From an uncultured Bacteroidales bacterium (GTDB taxonomy: Bacteria; Bacteroidota; Bacteroidia; Bacteroidales; Muribaculaceae), in the NCBI GenBank assembly GCA_900544535.1, contig UQVH01000016.1, forward strand, positions 9,432 through 73,431: a stretch of 64,000 bases of DNA. Direction: 5' to 3'. Every line of letters begins with the position of its first letter. Position 1 is the stretch's first letter. Both the position numbers and the translations under genes were made by a program. Below the pieces are notes generated by a model that was not told the origin of the DNA, searched no databases, and worked only from the letters and a program-made list of their open reading frames with translations. Below, one piece after another: positions 7,981 through 17,800 of the stretch.

Positions 7981-9285
7981 TCAGATTCCGGCAAGCCATT
8001 GCCACGCTGGTATGACACGGATAGTCAGGCCGTTGGAAAGTCTGATTTCATCACTGGTGTCGGCTGTGATGATTGACAGATTTTTGCAGCCGGTTACTTC
8101 TGCGGCTTCGATGATCCCATTTATTTCCCGCTGACGTGTGTTCATATCACTCATGTCCCACGTCACCTGAATCAGGCGATCAATCTCGGAACCACGCTGT
8201 ACGACAAAATCACATTCGCCTTTACCCTGATAGTAAAATATCTGATCCGCAGGGGTCCTATGCCGGTAAAGTTGAAGAAATACCGTGTTTTCAAGTTTTT
8301 TGCCATCATCATCACTCTGTGGGAGCAGCACAGCATTGCGCATACCGTTGTCAATGCAGTAGTATTTAGGCTGCGAGCTTTCAACTTTCTGCAATGATTT
8401 GCTGTAATTGGCAATGCGGAAAAACATAAAAATATTGCAGGCATGGTTTGCCCAGTCATAAAGATTGTCTTTGCTGACTTTGAGACCGCGAGATTTTATA
8501 TCTCCGTGTATGGAGCGGATTGACGTGGGTTTGGTGAGATTGGACATGATGCGTTTGAGAAAGTAGCGCAATACCTCGATATTGGACAGTCCGTAATGCT
8601 CTACCAGATCTTTCAGCAACATTGTGTCGAAATATGTCTGTAATATCTTTGTCTTGTGGAGGGGATTTGCTGTCAATACGACTTCCGGGAATCCACCATC
8701 GCGGTTGTAGTCAAAAAAGGCATTGCGCACTTTCGCCAGATCTGCTTCCAGAAAGCTATCGGTCATCACTTCTTTAAAATCGCAGTATTCCCGAAAGGAT
8801 AGAGGCAGAGTCTCCTCTTCCAACGGCCAGCCTCGCAATGCTGATTTCAGCTCACTGCCCAGCATAGTCGCATTGCTTCCGCTGATGTATATGTTTTTGG
8901 AATAATGCTTATAAAGACGCATGATAAAAAATTCCCAGCCTTCTATTAGTTGTATTTCATCGAAAAACATATATACAGACGACATTTCGATGTCAGGATA
9001 CAATTCTCTATAAGCCTCTATTATCTGATCAAGGTCTTCAGCTTTCATGCGTACAAGGCGCTCATCGTCGAAACTTACCCAAAGAATGCGTTCGCGCTCA
9101 ATACCCGAAGACAGAAGACTGTTGACCACGTTCTCCATGCGGGAGGTTTTTCCACAACGTCTGACACCCGGTATGGTGATTATCTTTCCACTGTTGACGG
9201 GTAACATGTTTTCACGCCTTTTAAGGTCAGTCGGAAATTCCGCCTGACGCATTGCTATCTGAGATTTTAGATATAATTTATTCAT
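7981..9285 (-). CDS. AAA ATPase with DUF4143 domain
   Basis: 434 residues. Walker A is GVRRCGKT (residues 40-47); Walker B is VYMFFDE ending at Asp109-Glu110, followed by the IQLIEGWE segment typical of the AAA_14 group. The C-terminal half (about 200-400) is the DUF4143 domain with an acidic nuclease-like core, YYQGKGECDFVV. These ATPases are abundant in Bacteroidales, are scattered between strains, and their role is unknown; a link to mobile DNA or stress is speculative. The gene is visibly AT-richer than its neighbours and has a very short leader overlapped by palindromes, suggesting tight autoregulation. No terminator is seen before sppA. Confidence 0.88.
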   Translation of the reverse strand: MNKLYLKSQIAMRQAEFPTDLKRRENMLPVNSGKIITIPGVRRCGKTSRMENVVNSLLSSGIERERILWVSFDDERLVRMKAEDLDQIIEAYRELYPDIEMSSVYMFFDEIQLIEGWEFFIMRLYKHYSKNIYISGSNATMLGSELKSALRGWPLEEETLPLSFREYCDFKEVMTDSFLEADLAKVRNAFFDYNRDGGFPEVVLTANPLHKTKILQTYFDTMLLKDLVEHYGLSNIEVLRYFLKRIMSNLTKPTSIRSIHGDIKSRGLKVSKDNLYDWANHACNIFMFFRIANYSKSLQKVESSQPKYYCIDNGMRNAVLLPQSDDDGKKLENTVFLQLYRHRTPADQIFYYQGKGECDFVVQRGSEIDRLIQVTWDMSDMNTRQREINGIIEAAEVTGCKNLSIITADTSDEIRLSNGLTIRVIPAWQWLAGI

Positions 9286-9288
9286 GTG

Positions 9289-9307
9289 TGTCCTAAATTC
9301 GGGGACA
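9289..9307. promoter_or_regulatory. Palindrome 1 (operator candidate) of the DUF4143 ATPase gene
   Basis: TGTCC at 9289-9293 and GGACA at 9303-9307 form a 19-bp imperfect palindrome ending 3 bp before the start codon, overlapping the predicted transcript start. It has the same length and outer bases as the second palindrome. Confidence 0.65.
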
Positions 9308-9313
9308 AATATA
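9306..9313 (-). promoter_or_regulatory. -7 box of the DUF4143 ATPase gene
   Basis: TATATTTG on the minus strand matches TAnnTTTG exactly and lies between the two palindromes. No clear TTTG is seen at -33; that position falls inside palindrome 2. The leader would be about 15 nt. Confidence 0.6.
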
Positions 9314-9321
9314 GTGATTTT

Positions 9322-9340
9322 TGTCCTAAAATTTAGGACA
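9322..9340. promoter_or_regulatory. Palindrome 2 (operator candidate)
   Basis: TGTCCTAAA (9322-9330) and TTTAGGACA (9332-9340) form a perfect 9-bp inverted repeat around one base. Its centre is 33 bp (about three helical turns) from that of palindrome 1. Confidence 0.7.
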
Positions 9341-9687
9341 GATGCTCCGGCTTTTCAAAAAAATGTGGCCGACCTGGATGAAATATGCGGATAATTATAA
9401 GATATACATAAAAAGTCACCCATTTCTTGCCGTTTTGGCGAGACGGTAAAAATTGTTAATATGTGATAGTATTGATCGTGAAGTGGGTAAAATTATGTCT
9501 TGGAAGTCTTAAAAATGATACTTTTTTAACAGATAAATGTCAAAAAGAGTCAAATCGGGTATCTTTATGACATTTTTATGAATTATAACCAAAATAATGT
9601 TTATCTTTGTGAGCAAACCTTTAAACACAGTAGTCAAGACAAAAGGATTAACCTGCCTTATTGTCGGAAATACATAGAGTTTGAGCC
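9341..9687. other. AT-rich intergenic region upstream of the AraC gene
   Basis: No gene is seen. It contains an inverted repeat AATGTCA/TGACATT (9536-9542 and 9568-9574) and a plus-strand -7 box TATCTTTG at 9602-9609, giving a leader of about 70 nt before the AraC start at 9688. The inverted repeat lies at about -45 to -80 and is a possible regulator site. Confidence 0.5.
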
Positions 9688-10563
9688 ATGAATAAAATCA
9701 TAACCGAAATCACGCCACTGTCAGAGAAAGACTGCTTCTATCTCATTGACAGGTATAAAGACCGTTTTACATACCCTATTCACCGCCATGAAGAGTATGA
9801 GCTGAACTTTGTGTCTAATTGTAACGGTGCGCGACGGGTGGTCGGCGACTCTATGGAGACTCTCGGTATGTATGACCTCGTGCTGATCGGCAACGGAATA
9901 GAACACGGCTGGGAGCAGCATGAGTGTATCAGCGACAAGATCCGCGAGATAACGATACAATTTTCATCGGACCTCTTCGGCTCGTCGTTTCTCGCAAAGA
10001 CCCAGCTGTCGAGCATACGCCGTATGCTCGATCTCAGCTCCAACGGCATAGCCTTTACAGTCGAGAGCATAATGAGGGTCTATCACAAACTCGACAATCT
10101 CACCAAGATCGAGTCGGGCTTCTACCGTATGCTTGAGCTGATGTCGATACTTTATGAGCTCGCCGAGGACGGCCACTACCGCAAACTGTCAAGTTCGTCG
10201 TTCGCATCGCTCAAACCGGCCGGTGACAGCCGCCGCGTACAGAAGGTTCAGGATCATATTAACAAACATTATAAAGAAGACATACGCCTCAACGATCTGG
10301 CTGATCTCGTCGGGATGACTCCGACAGCATTCAGCCGATTCTTCAAGTTGAGGACCGGCCGCTCAATCTCGGACTACGTTATCGACATCCGTCTGGGCCA
10401 CGCCTCGCGCCAGCTTGTCGACTCGACCACATCGGTCGCCGAGATCTGTTACGAGTGCGGATTCAACAATGTCTCCAATTTCAACAGAATCTTCAAAAAG
10501 AAAAAAGGGAATTCTCCCAAAGTTTTCCGCGAGATATACCAGCATCACAAAATGCTCGTCTGA
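9688..10563 (+). CDS. AraC-family transcriptional regulator of the mannan locus
   Basis: 291 residues. The N-terminal half is a cupin-like ligand-sensing domain (YPIHRHEEYELNFV, with the HRHEEYE core near residues 32-38). The C-terminal 100 residues hold the two helix-turn-helix motifs of AraC/XylS proteins: RLNDLADLVGMTPTAFSRFF and SVAEICYECGFNNVSNFNRI, then the KKKKGNSPKVFR tail. There is no membrane segment, so it should sense a cytoplasmic sugar such as mannobiose, mannosyl-glucose or cellobiose rather than act as a hybrid two-component sensor. It stands at the head of the locus, upstream of GH5, in the same direction, and most likely activates it. Confidence 0.9.
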   Translation: MNKIITEITPLSEKDCFYLIDRYKDRFTYPIHRHEEYELNFVSNCNGARRVVGDSMETLGMYDLVLIGNGIEHGWEQHECISDKIREITIQFSSDLFGSSFLAKTQLSSIRRMLDLSSNGIAFTVESIMRVYHKLDNLTKIESGFYRMLELMSILYELAEDGHYRKLSSSSFASLKPAGDSRRVQKVQDHINKHYKEDIRLNDLADLVGMTPTAFSRFFKLRTGRSISDYVIDIRLGHASRQLVDSTTSVAEICYECGFNNVSNFNRIFKKKKGNSPKVFREIYQHHKMLV

Positions 10564-10591
10564 CCGCCTTTTCCTCTTCTCTTCATATTAT

Positions 10592-10623
10592 AGAATCAAA
10601 GCTCTTTACAGAATCAAAGCTCT
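10592..10623 (+). repeat. Two direct repeats upstream of the first GH5 gene
   Basis: AGAATCAAAGCTCT occurs at 10592-10605 and again at 10610-10623, an 18-bp period close to the spacing of AraC-type half-sites. It lies 28 bp before the GH5 start. No -7 box is recognisable nearby, so GH5 may be read through from the araC promoter. Confidence 0.5.
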
Positions 10624-10651
10624 CCAAACCACGGAATAGAATTATCCACTC

Positions 10652-11671
10652 ATGAAAACATTATTTACTACATTTATCTCTGCACTGGTGCTTTCCGCTA
10701 TGACGGGTTGCGGAGGCTCCACTGCGAAAACCGCATCGGCGGAAGCCGCCGACAGTGTCAGTACATTTGTCAGTCCGCTTCATGTGAGCGGCACCGCCCT
10801 GCTCAATGCCGAGGGCGACACAATGGTGCTCAACGGGCCCTCGTTGGGCTGGCACTCCAACTGGGGGCGCTTCTATAACGAAGGGACCGTCAAGGCCCTG
10901 AAAGAAAAATGGGGAGCCAACATCACCCGTGCGGCGATCGGCGCACATCCCTCAGGCGACTGCGTCAACGGCTATTCTGTCGACTCGGTCAATGCGGTCA
11001 ATCTTGCGATGAAAGTCATAGACGCGGCTATCGCCAACGATATGTATGTCATCTGTGACTGGCATTCCCACAACAAAACTCTCGCTGACGCAAAGAATTT
11101 CTTCACAGTCATAACAGAGAAATACGGCGACAAGCCGAATATCCTCTACGAAATCTGGAACGAACCTCTCGACATTCCCTGGCAGGAGATCCGCGACTAT
11201 GCCGCAGAGGTGATCCCGGTGATCCGCAAGAACGCTCCGGGCGCCGTCATCATCGTCGGCACACCCAAATGGGATCAGGACGTCGACATCGCGGCTGAAA
11301 ATCCGGTCGACGCACCCAATCTTCTCTACTCGCTCCACTACTATGCCGGTACACACAAGGACTGGAACCGCGAGAAGGCACAGAAAGCCATCGACGCCGG
11401 ACTGCCGCTCATAATCTCCGAATGCGGCTCGATGGACCACACCGGCGACGGATCGATCGACTACGAGTCATGGCGGCAGTGGATGGACTTCGCCGACAGC
11501 AACAACCTTTCTGTCCTTATGTGGGACATCGCCGACAAGAATGAGACCTGCTCGATGATCTCGGCCACCGCTTCCGACAACGGTATGGAGTGGAAAGAAG
11601 ATGATCTCAAGGAGTGGGCCAAACTCGCCCGCAAGACCATCAAGGAGCGCAACAGCCGCTATGCGAAGTAA
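10652..11671 (+). CDS. GH5 (subfamily 2-like) endo-beta-1,4-glucanase lipoprotein
   Basis: 339 residues. Lipobox SAMTGC with lipidated Cys20; the next residues (GGST) lack acidic charges, so periplasmic location is likely. The catalytic domain (about 40-330) matches GH5_2 endoglucanases: LGWHSNWG, YVICDWHSH, the acid/base Glu171 in YEIWNEP, IIVGTPKWDQDVD, LHYYAGTHKD, and the nucleophile Glu257 in IISECGS. GH5_2 enzymes cut beta-1,4-glucan; within a mannan locus this activity would cut the glucose-rich stretches of glucomannan. The nucleophile context ECGS instead of the usual EWGT is slightly unusual. An esterase gene follows 44 bp downstream. Confidence 0.88.
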   Translation: MKTLFTTFISALVLSAMTGCGGSTAKTASAEAADSVSTFVSPLHVSGTALLNAEGDTMVLNGPSLGWHSNWGRFYNEGTVKALKEKWGANITRAAIGAHPSGDCVNGYSVDSVNAVNLAMKVIDAAIANDMYVICDWHSHNKTLADAKNFFTVITEKYGDKPNILYEIWNEPLDIPWQEIRDYAAEVIPVIRKNAPGAVIIVGTPKWDQDVDIAAENPVDAPNLLYSLHYYAGTHKDWNREKAQKAIDAGLPLIISECGSMDHTGDGSIDYESWRQWMDFADSNNLSVLMWDIADKNETCSMISATASDNGMEWKEDDLKEWAKLARKTIKERNSRYAK

Positions 11672-11715
11672 AAGACATTTCGAAGAGTCACATTTTATAT
11701 AAGACAATCAGCATA

Positions 11716-13194
11716 ATGGAAATCATGAAAAACCGCCTTGCGGCCGCTATCGTCTTTTCGGCTATTGCAGGCGGCGCGTTTGCGGTCGAACTTCCCGACA
11801 TCATAAGCGACAACGCAGTGTTGCAGCAAAACTCCCAGGCGAAACTCTGGGGATGGGCCGATCCGGGACGTACCGTCACCGTCACTCCGTCCTGGAGCGC
11901 AGGAAAGGTCTATAAGGCCAAAGCCGACGGCAAGACCGGCCGTTGGGAAGTGAGTGTGGCCACTCCCGCCGCATCTTTCACCCCACAGAGTGTAAGCTTT
12001 GACGACGGGAAGGCTCCGGCGAAGATTGACAATGTGCTGATAGGGGAGGTGTGGTTCTGCTCCGGCCAGTCGAATATGGAGATGCCGCTGCGCGGATTCT
12101 GGTGCCAGCCGGTCGAAGGCGCAGCCCAGGCCATAGCCTATTCCGGCAAATATCCCGGCATACGTGTGGCCACGGTTCCAAAGCGCGGTTCCTATGAGCC
12201 TCAGGACAAGGTCGAGGGCAAATGGCAACTCTCGCGCCCTGAAAATGCCGGCGAATTTTCGGCACTGGCCTATTTCTTCGCAACATCGCTGACCGATATT
12301 CTCGACGTGCCCGTAGGAATCATCAGCTGCGCCTACGGCGGCTCGAAAGTCGAAGGCTGGATGCCGGAATGGAAACTCAACGAGTATCCTGACTGGGATA
12401 TGGCTAAGGAGAAGGCGATGCCCGACTCCGCGCTGCATGAGTACGAGCGCATCGGCGTGATGTACAACGCCATGCTCCGCCCCGTCCTCGGCTACACGGT
12501 CAAAGGCTTCCTCTGGAATCAGGGCGAGTCGAACGTCGGCCGCCACAAGGAATATCCCGAACATCAGCGCGATATGGTCAAAATCTGGCGCGACGAGTGG
12601 GGACAGGGTGAACTTCCGTTCTATTTTGTCGAACTCCCCGGATGGAAATACGGTAACGGCGAGGAGACAGCTGCCGCGCTTTTCCGCGAATGCCAGCACA
12701 AGGCAGCGGAGATCACCCCCAACTCAGGCATAGTCTGCACCACCGACCTTATTTATCCCTTTGAACTCGAAGATATTCATGCCCGCAAGAAGCGCGAGAT
12801 CGGCGAGCGCCTCGCATTCATGGCCGCTAACCGCACTTATGGCATGAACGGCATCCCCTCGACCTATCCCTCGTTCAAATCCGTGGATCTCCGCGGCGCC
12901 GAGGCCGAACTGAGCTTCAACAATGCCGACGCAGGACTCAATCCCAACATGAATCTTCAGGGCTTTGAAGTGGCTGGTGAAGACCGGATCTTCTATCCCG
13001 CCAAAGCTACCGAAGACTGGAACAAACGCACCGTCACCGTCTCCTCCGACAAGGTCAAGGATATCAAGGCCGTGCGCTACTGCTTCAAGAATTTCGCCAT
13101 CGGCACCCTCAAGGACATGAACGGTATGCCGCTGATTCCCTTCCGTACCGACGACTGGGACGATGCGCGCCGTGCGTGCAACATCCCCGAATGA
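11716..13194 (+). CDS. SGNH-type acetylesterase (sialate O-acetylesterase family)
   Basis: About 492 residues from the ATG at 11716; an ATG nine bases later (11725) would give an equally good signal peptide (MKNRLAAAIVFSAIAGGAFA). The open frame extends back to 11614 but overlaps GH5 and lacks family similarity. The protein shows the SASA-family pattern: FCSGQSNMEMP with Ser119 as likely nucleophile, PVGIISCAYGGSKVEGWMP, LWNQGESNVG, and an Asp-x-His near the end (LEDIHARKK). Despite the family name the context points to removing acetyl groups from glucomannan or mannan, making the backbone accessible to GH5 and GH26. It has a cleavable signal peptide rather than a lipobox, so it is probably periplasmic. 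Confidence 0.85.
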   Translation: MEIMKNRLAAAIVFSAIAGGAFAVELPDIISDNAVLQQNSQAKLWGWADPGRTVTVTPSWSAGKVYKAKADGKTGRWEVSVATPAASFTPQSVSFDDGKAPAKIDNVLIGEVWFCSGQSNMEMPLRGFWCQPVEGAAQAIAYSGKYPGIRVATVPKRGSYEPQDKVEGKWQLSRPENAGEFSALAYFFATSLTDILDVPVGIISCAYGGSKVEGWMPEWKLNEYPDWDMAKEKAMPDSALHEYERIGVMYNAMLRPVLGYTVKGFLWNQGESNVGRHKEYPEHQRDMVKIWRDEWGQGELPFYFVELPGWKYGNGEETAAALFRECQHKAAEITPNSGIVCTTDLIYPFELEDIHARKKREIGERLAFMAANRTYGMNGIPSTYPSFKSVDLRGAEAELSFNNADAGLNPNMNLQGFEVAGEDRIFYPAKATEDWNKRTVTVSSDKVKDIKAVRYCFKNFAIGTLKDMNGMPLIPFRTDDWDDARRACNIPE

Positions 13195-13279
13195 AAGGCT
13201 ATCCCCTGAAACGTATACTCCAACAATTTCTAAGATAAAAACACTGACAACTTTACAGACCTGCAAATCTAAAAAACGC

Positions 13280-14608
13280 ATGAAAAATTACAGATGCCTA
13301 ATGATTTCCGCTCTCCTCTCTCTTATAGGACCGACATTTTTCTCCTGCGCGGGCGGGAGCAGCAAATCATCGGCCCGGACCGAAGCCGACACCGCTTTCG
13401 TAACCGTCCGTGACGGACAGTTCTATATCGGCGACTCGCTTTACCGCTATGTGGGCGCCAACTTCTGGTATGGCGCCATCCTCGCATCCGAAGGCCGCGG
13501 CGGTGACCGCGAGCGTCTCGGCCGCGAGCTCGACCGTCTCCAGCAGCTCGGTGTCAACAACCTCCGCATTCTTGCCGGAGGCGACGGCGCCGAAGGACTT
13601 GCGTCGCACATCTCCCCGACACTCCAGACAGCCCCCGGAGTCTACAACGACACCCTCCTGCGCGGGCTTGACTATCTCATCGCCGACCTTGAAAAGCGCG
13701 GCATGAAAGCCGTCATCTACCTCAACAACGCCTGGGAGTGGAGCGGCGGATTCTCGACCTATCTCGAATGGGCCGGAGCCGGGAAGGCCGTAAACCCCGC
13801 CGACGCAGGCTATCCCGCCTATATGGCCTATGCCTCCAACTTCGTGCGCAACGATTCTGCCAAAGCCCTTGCCGCCAAGCATGTGCGCAATATCGTCGGC
13901 CGCCGTAACAGCCTGACCGGCCGCCCTTACTCCGAATCCCCCGCCATCATGTCGTGGCAGATAGCCAACGAGCCGAGAGCCTTTGCTCAGGAAAGCATGC
14001 GACCCTTTGCCGAATGGATCGCCGAGACGGCCCGTCTGATCAAGAGCATCGACCCTAACCACCTTGTCTCCGTAGGCAGCGAAGGCTCCTGGGGCTGCGA
14101 GAACTCTCTCGATCTCTGGTCTGAAATCCATGCAAATACTGAGGTTGACTACGCCACAATCCATATCTGGCCCTACAACTGGAGCTGGGTCAAACCGCAG
14201 AATCTCACCGACAGTGTCGGCGTAGCCATAGCCAACACAGCCGCCTATATCTCAGATCATCATAAAGCGCTCGCAGCACTTGCAGGAGGCGATCCATCGA
14301 AAGCCAAGCCCCTTGTGCTTGAAGAGTTCGGTTATCCGCGCGACGGCATGGCCATAGCGCCCGGATCGCCGGTCACAGGCCGCGACCGCTACTACACATA
14401 TATATTCGATGAGGTCGTCAACGGCGGCAAGCTCGCCGGACTCAACTTCTGGGGCTGGGGCGGCTTTGCGCAACCGGCCCACGAAACCTGGCAGCCGGGC
14501 GACGACTACACAGGCGATCCCGCTCAGGAGGCACAGGGGCTAAACTCGGTCTTCGCCGCAGACTCAAGCACCGTCGCCATCATCCGGCAGGCAAATGCGC
14601 GACTGTGA
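13280..14608 (+). CDS. GH5_7-like endo-beta-1,4-mannanase lipoprotein
   Basis: 442 residues from the ATG at 13280 (MKNYRC); the longer frame from 13163 overlaps the esterase. Lipobox with Cys23 (TFFSC), followed by AGGSS without acidic residues. Typical GH5_7 sequence follows: VGANFWYGAILASE, GDRERLGRELDRL, GVNNLRILAGGDG, acid/base Glu231 in QIANEPRA and nucleophile Glu349 in LVLEEFGYPRD, and FWGWGGFA near the end. GH5_7 enzymes hydrolyse internal beta-1,4-mannosidic bonds of mannan and glucomannan. It is the third gene of the enzyme group preceding susC, 85 bp after the esterase. Confidence 0.93.
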   Translation: MKNYRCLMISALLSLIGPTFFSCAGGSSKSSARTEADTAFVTVRDGQFYIGDSLYRYVGANFWYGAILASEGRGGDRERLGRELDRLQQLGVNNLRILAGGDGAEGLASHISPTLQTAPGVYNDTLLRGLDYLIADLEKRGMKAVIYLNNAWEWSGGFSTYLEWAGAGKAVNPADAGYPAYMAYASNFVRNDSAKALAAKHVRNIVGRRNSLTGRPYSESPAIMSWQIANEPRAFAQESMRPFAEWIAETARLIKSIDPNHLVSVGSEGSWGCENSLDLWSEIHANTEVDYATIHIWPYNWSWVKPQNLTDSVGVAIANTAAYISDHHKALAALAGGDPSKAKPLVLEEFGYPRDGMAIAPGSPVTGRDRYYTYIFDEVVNGGKLAGLNFWGWGGFAQPAHETWQPGDDYTGDPAQEAQGLNSVFAADSSTVAIIRQANARL

Positions 14609-14650
14609 TGATATTGTAAATCATACACGAACGGATTTAACGCAGTTTAT

Positions 14651-14674
14651 GTTAAAATAGTATCATGTTTTAAC
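14651..14674. promoter_or_regulatory. Inverted repeat upstream of the susC promoter
   Basis: GTTAAAA (14651-14657) and TTTTAAC (14668-14674) flank a 10-bp centre about 90-110 bp before the predicted susC transcript start. It is AT-only, so not a terminator; it is a plausible site for the AraC regulator. Confidence 0.45.
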
Positions 14675-14747
14675 TCACTTTCCATTTCTTTGCAAAAAAG
14701 TGTTAGTAGGTGATAAAAAAGTGTAAGGTCGAATGACGACTTTGCAC

Positions 14748-14755
14748 TACATTTG
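14748..14755 (+). promoter_or_regulatory. -7 box of the susC operon
   Basis: TACATTTG matches TAnnTTTG; the expected start is near 14762, giving a 75-nt leader. No TTTG is seen at -33, as expected for an activator-dependent promoter. Confidence 0.6.
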
Positions 14756-14836
14756 CCCTGCATACAGATGCTATAGACCTTAAAAAATACAGAATACTAA
14801 CCCTAAAACCAATATCTCTTACCTTAAAATTGCAAT

Positions 14837-17800
14837 ATGAAAAGTAAAAATTTCGGCCTTAGAGGTCTGATGACGGCATTGTTGCTATGCTTCATGCTAT
14901 CCGCCGTCGCTCAGGTCTCGGTCAAAGGTATCGTGCAGGATAAGACGGGCGAACCGCTTATCGGCGCGACAGTGCAAGAGAAAGGCAACACCGCTAACGG
15001 TACCGCAACAGGTATCGACGGTGACTTCGCTTTGAAAGTGAAGTCGGCAAAAGCCGTTCTCATAGTGTCTTACGTGGGAATGAAATCCCAGGAAGTGGCC
15101 CTCAACGGCCGCACCGACGTGACCGTCACCCTTGAAGACGACGCCGAGCTGCTCGACGAAGTCGTTGTTGTCGGTTACGGTACCATGAAAAAGAGCGACC
15201 TCGCCGGCGCCTCCACCTCTCTCGGCGAAAATGCCATCAAGGGATCGGTCATCACCAATATTGACCAGTCTTTTCAGGGACGTGCTTCGGGTGTGTCGGC
15301 TGTGACTACCTCAGGCGCTCCGGGTTCTTCAAGTTCCATCCGCGTCCGCGGTCAGGCCACCATCAACGCCAACGCTGAGCCTCTCTATGTGATTGACGGC
15401 GTTATCGTTCAGTCAGCCGGCGGTTCAAGCGGCCATTCATTAGGACTTGGCGATGCTCTCGGTAACGGCGACGTCACTTCGGTCTCGCCCCTCTCGACCA
15501 TCAACCCCGCCGACATCGTGTCGATGGAAATCCTCAAGGACGCCTCCGCGACAGCCATCTACGGTGCCCAGGGCGCCAACGGTGTCGTGCTTATCACCAC
15601 CAAACGCGGTAAAGCCGGTGAAGCAAAATTCACCTACGACGGCATGGTTGCCTGGCAGCGTCAGAACGAACGTCTCGACATCATGAACCTGCGTGAATAT
15701 GCCGAGTATTTCAACGACTTTGTCGCCGACGGACAGGCTAAATCCGATCCCTATCTTTCCGATCCCTCGCTTCTTGGCAAGGGTACAAACTGGCAGGACG
15801 CCATCTTCCGCACAGCTCTCCAGCAGCAGCATCAGGTAGGCGTTCAGGGCGGTACTGAAAAAGTCCAGTACTATGTTTCCGGTTCATACATGGATCAGGA
15901 AGGTACCATTATCGGTTCTGACTTTTCACGTTATTCTTTCCGCGTCAACCTTGATTCTCAACTGAAATCATGGCTGAAACTCGGTCTGTCAGCTAACTAC
16001 GCCAACACTGACGAAAATCTTAAACTCGCTGATTCGGAAAGCGGTATCGTAAACTACTCGCTCACCACAAACCCCGATATACCTATCTATAATATCGACG
16101 GAAGCTACGCTACCATCGTGCGCGAAGGCCAGACTAACCCCAACCCCGTGGCAATCGCAATGCTCGACGAAATCAAGCTCGAACGTCAGAAACTCAACGG
16201 AAACTTCTTCTTTGAAGTCCAGCCGCTCAAGCAGCTCGTATGGCACTCTGAATTCGGCTATGACCTCAACTGGGTAAAAGCCCAGACCTACAAACCTGTG
16301 ATCGACCTCGGTTCCTGGAAGCGCGATGAAAACTCGGCTGCTCTTTCCCGCAGCAAATACACTTTCTGGCAGGTCAAGAACTACCTGACCTGGAGCGATA
16401 AGATCAGCCTGCTCAACTACTCTATAATGCTTGGTCAGGAATGCTGGGAATCCAAATATGAGGACACCCGAATCTCCAATACCCGCCTCCCCAATGACCT
16501 TGTCCACAATCCATTTCTCGGAACCGGAACACAAGCATTTACTAATGGTTATGGTTCAAGTGCGATGGCTTCCTTCTTCACTCGCGAGACCCTTAACTGG
16601 GACGGCCGTTATATGCTGACCTATACCTATCGTTATGATGGTTCGTCAAACTTCGGTCCAAACAACCGCTGGGCCGGCTTCCACTCTGTGGCCGGTGCAT
16701 GGCGTTTCTCGAATGAGAAATTCTTCTCAGGTATCGCCGACTGGTTCACCAACGGTAAACTCCGTTTCGGCTGGGGCCAGACCGGTAATTCCGGCAATAA
16801 GGGCTATCTTTGGGGCTCGCCGCTCAGCTCGCGCATCATGACCGGCCTCGGAGTCAGCTATCGTCCCACTCAGATTGCCAACCCGAATATCAAATGGGAA
16901 TCTCAGGAACAGTGGAATATCGGTCTCGACCTTTCCTTCCTCAACAACCGTATCGACCTTATCCTCGACCTCTATACCAAGGAATCCAAGGATATGCTCA
17001 TGAAACAGCAGCTTCCGACCTATATGGGAACAAACGGAAACGAATCTTCTCAACTTACAGCGCCTTGGGGCAACTTCGGCGACATCCGCAACCAGGGTCT
17101 TGAAATCACTCTCAACACCCGTCCCATCGAGACCAAGGACTTCTCATGGGGATCGGATTTTGTGATCTCGTTCAACCGCAACAAACTTGTCAAGATCGAC
17201 GGTAGCGATGCTTCGGTCATCATGGGCTATGGTCAGTGGTCTGATGAAGTAGCCCGCTCGGTAGTGGGTAAATCACTCTACAATTTCTTCGGCTATGTGA
17301 CCGACGGTGTTTACCGCGACCTCGAAGACATCCAGAACTCTCCGAAGCCCGCGGCCTATCCGACCAACGGTGTCTTCAACCGAAATCAGACCGTATGGCC
17401 CGGCGACATCAAGTTCAAGGATATCAGCGGTCCCGATGGTGTGCCTGACGGCGTCATCGATGCATACGACCGCACCGACATCGGCTCGCCGATGCCCAAG
17501 TTCACTTTTGGCTGGACAAATACTTTCCGTTACAAGGACTTCGATCTCTCCATTTTCCTTAACGGTTCATACGGCAACAAGGTCATGAACTATATGGCGA
17601 AGAATCTTACCAAGATGACCTCTTCATGGGGCAACCAGCTTGCGGTCGTCACCGACAGAGCAAAACTTGTGCCCATCGACCCTGACAAGGTTTATCCCGC
17701 CGGTCAGTACTGGTACGACGACATCACCAACGTGCGTGTCTCCAACTATAAAACCAAAATCCCCCGCCTGACGACAGGCAACCCCAATGCCAACGACCGC

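Noticed and set aside
11695..12699. Minus-strand frame of 334 codons within the esterase gene
   Set aside because: The plus-strand protein has a complete SGNH-type pattern and signal peptide; the reverse frame has no recognisable fold.
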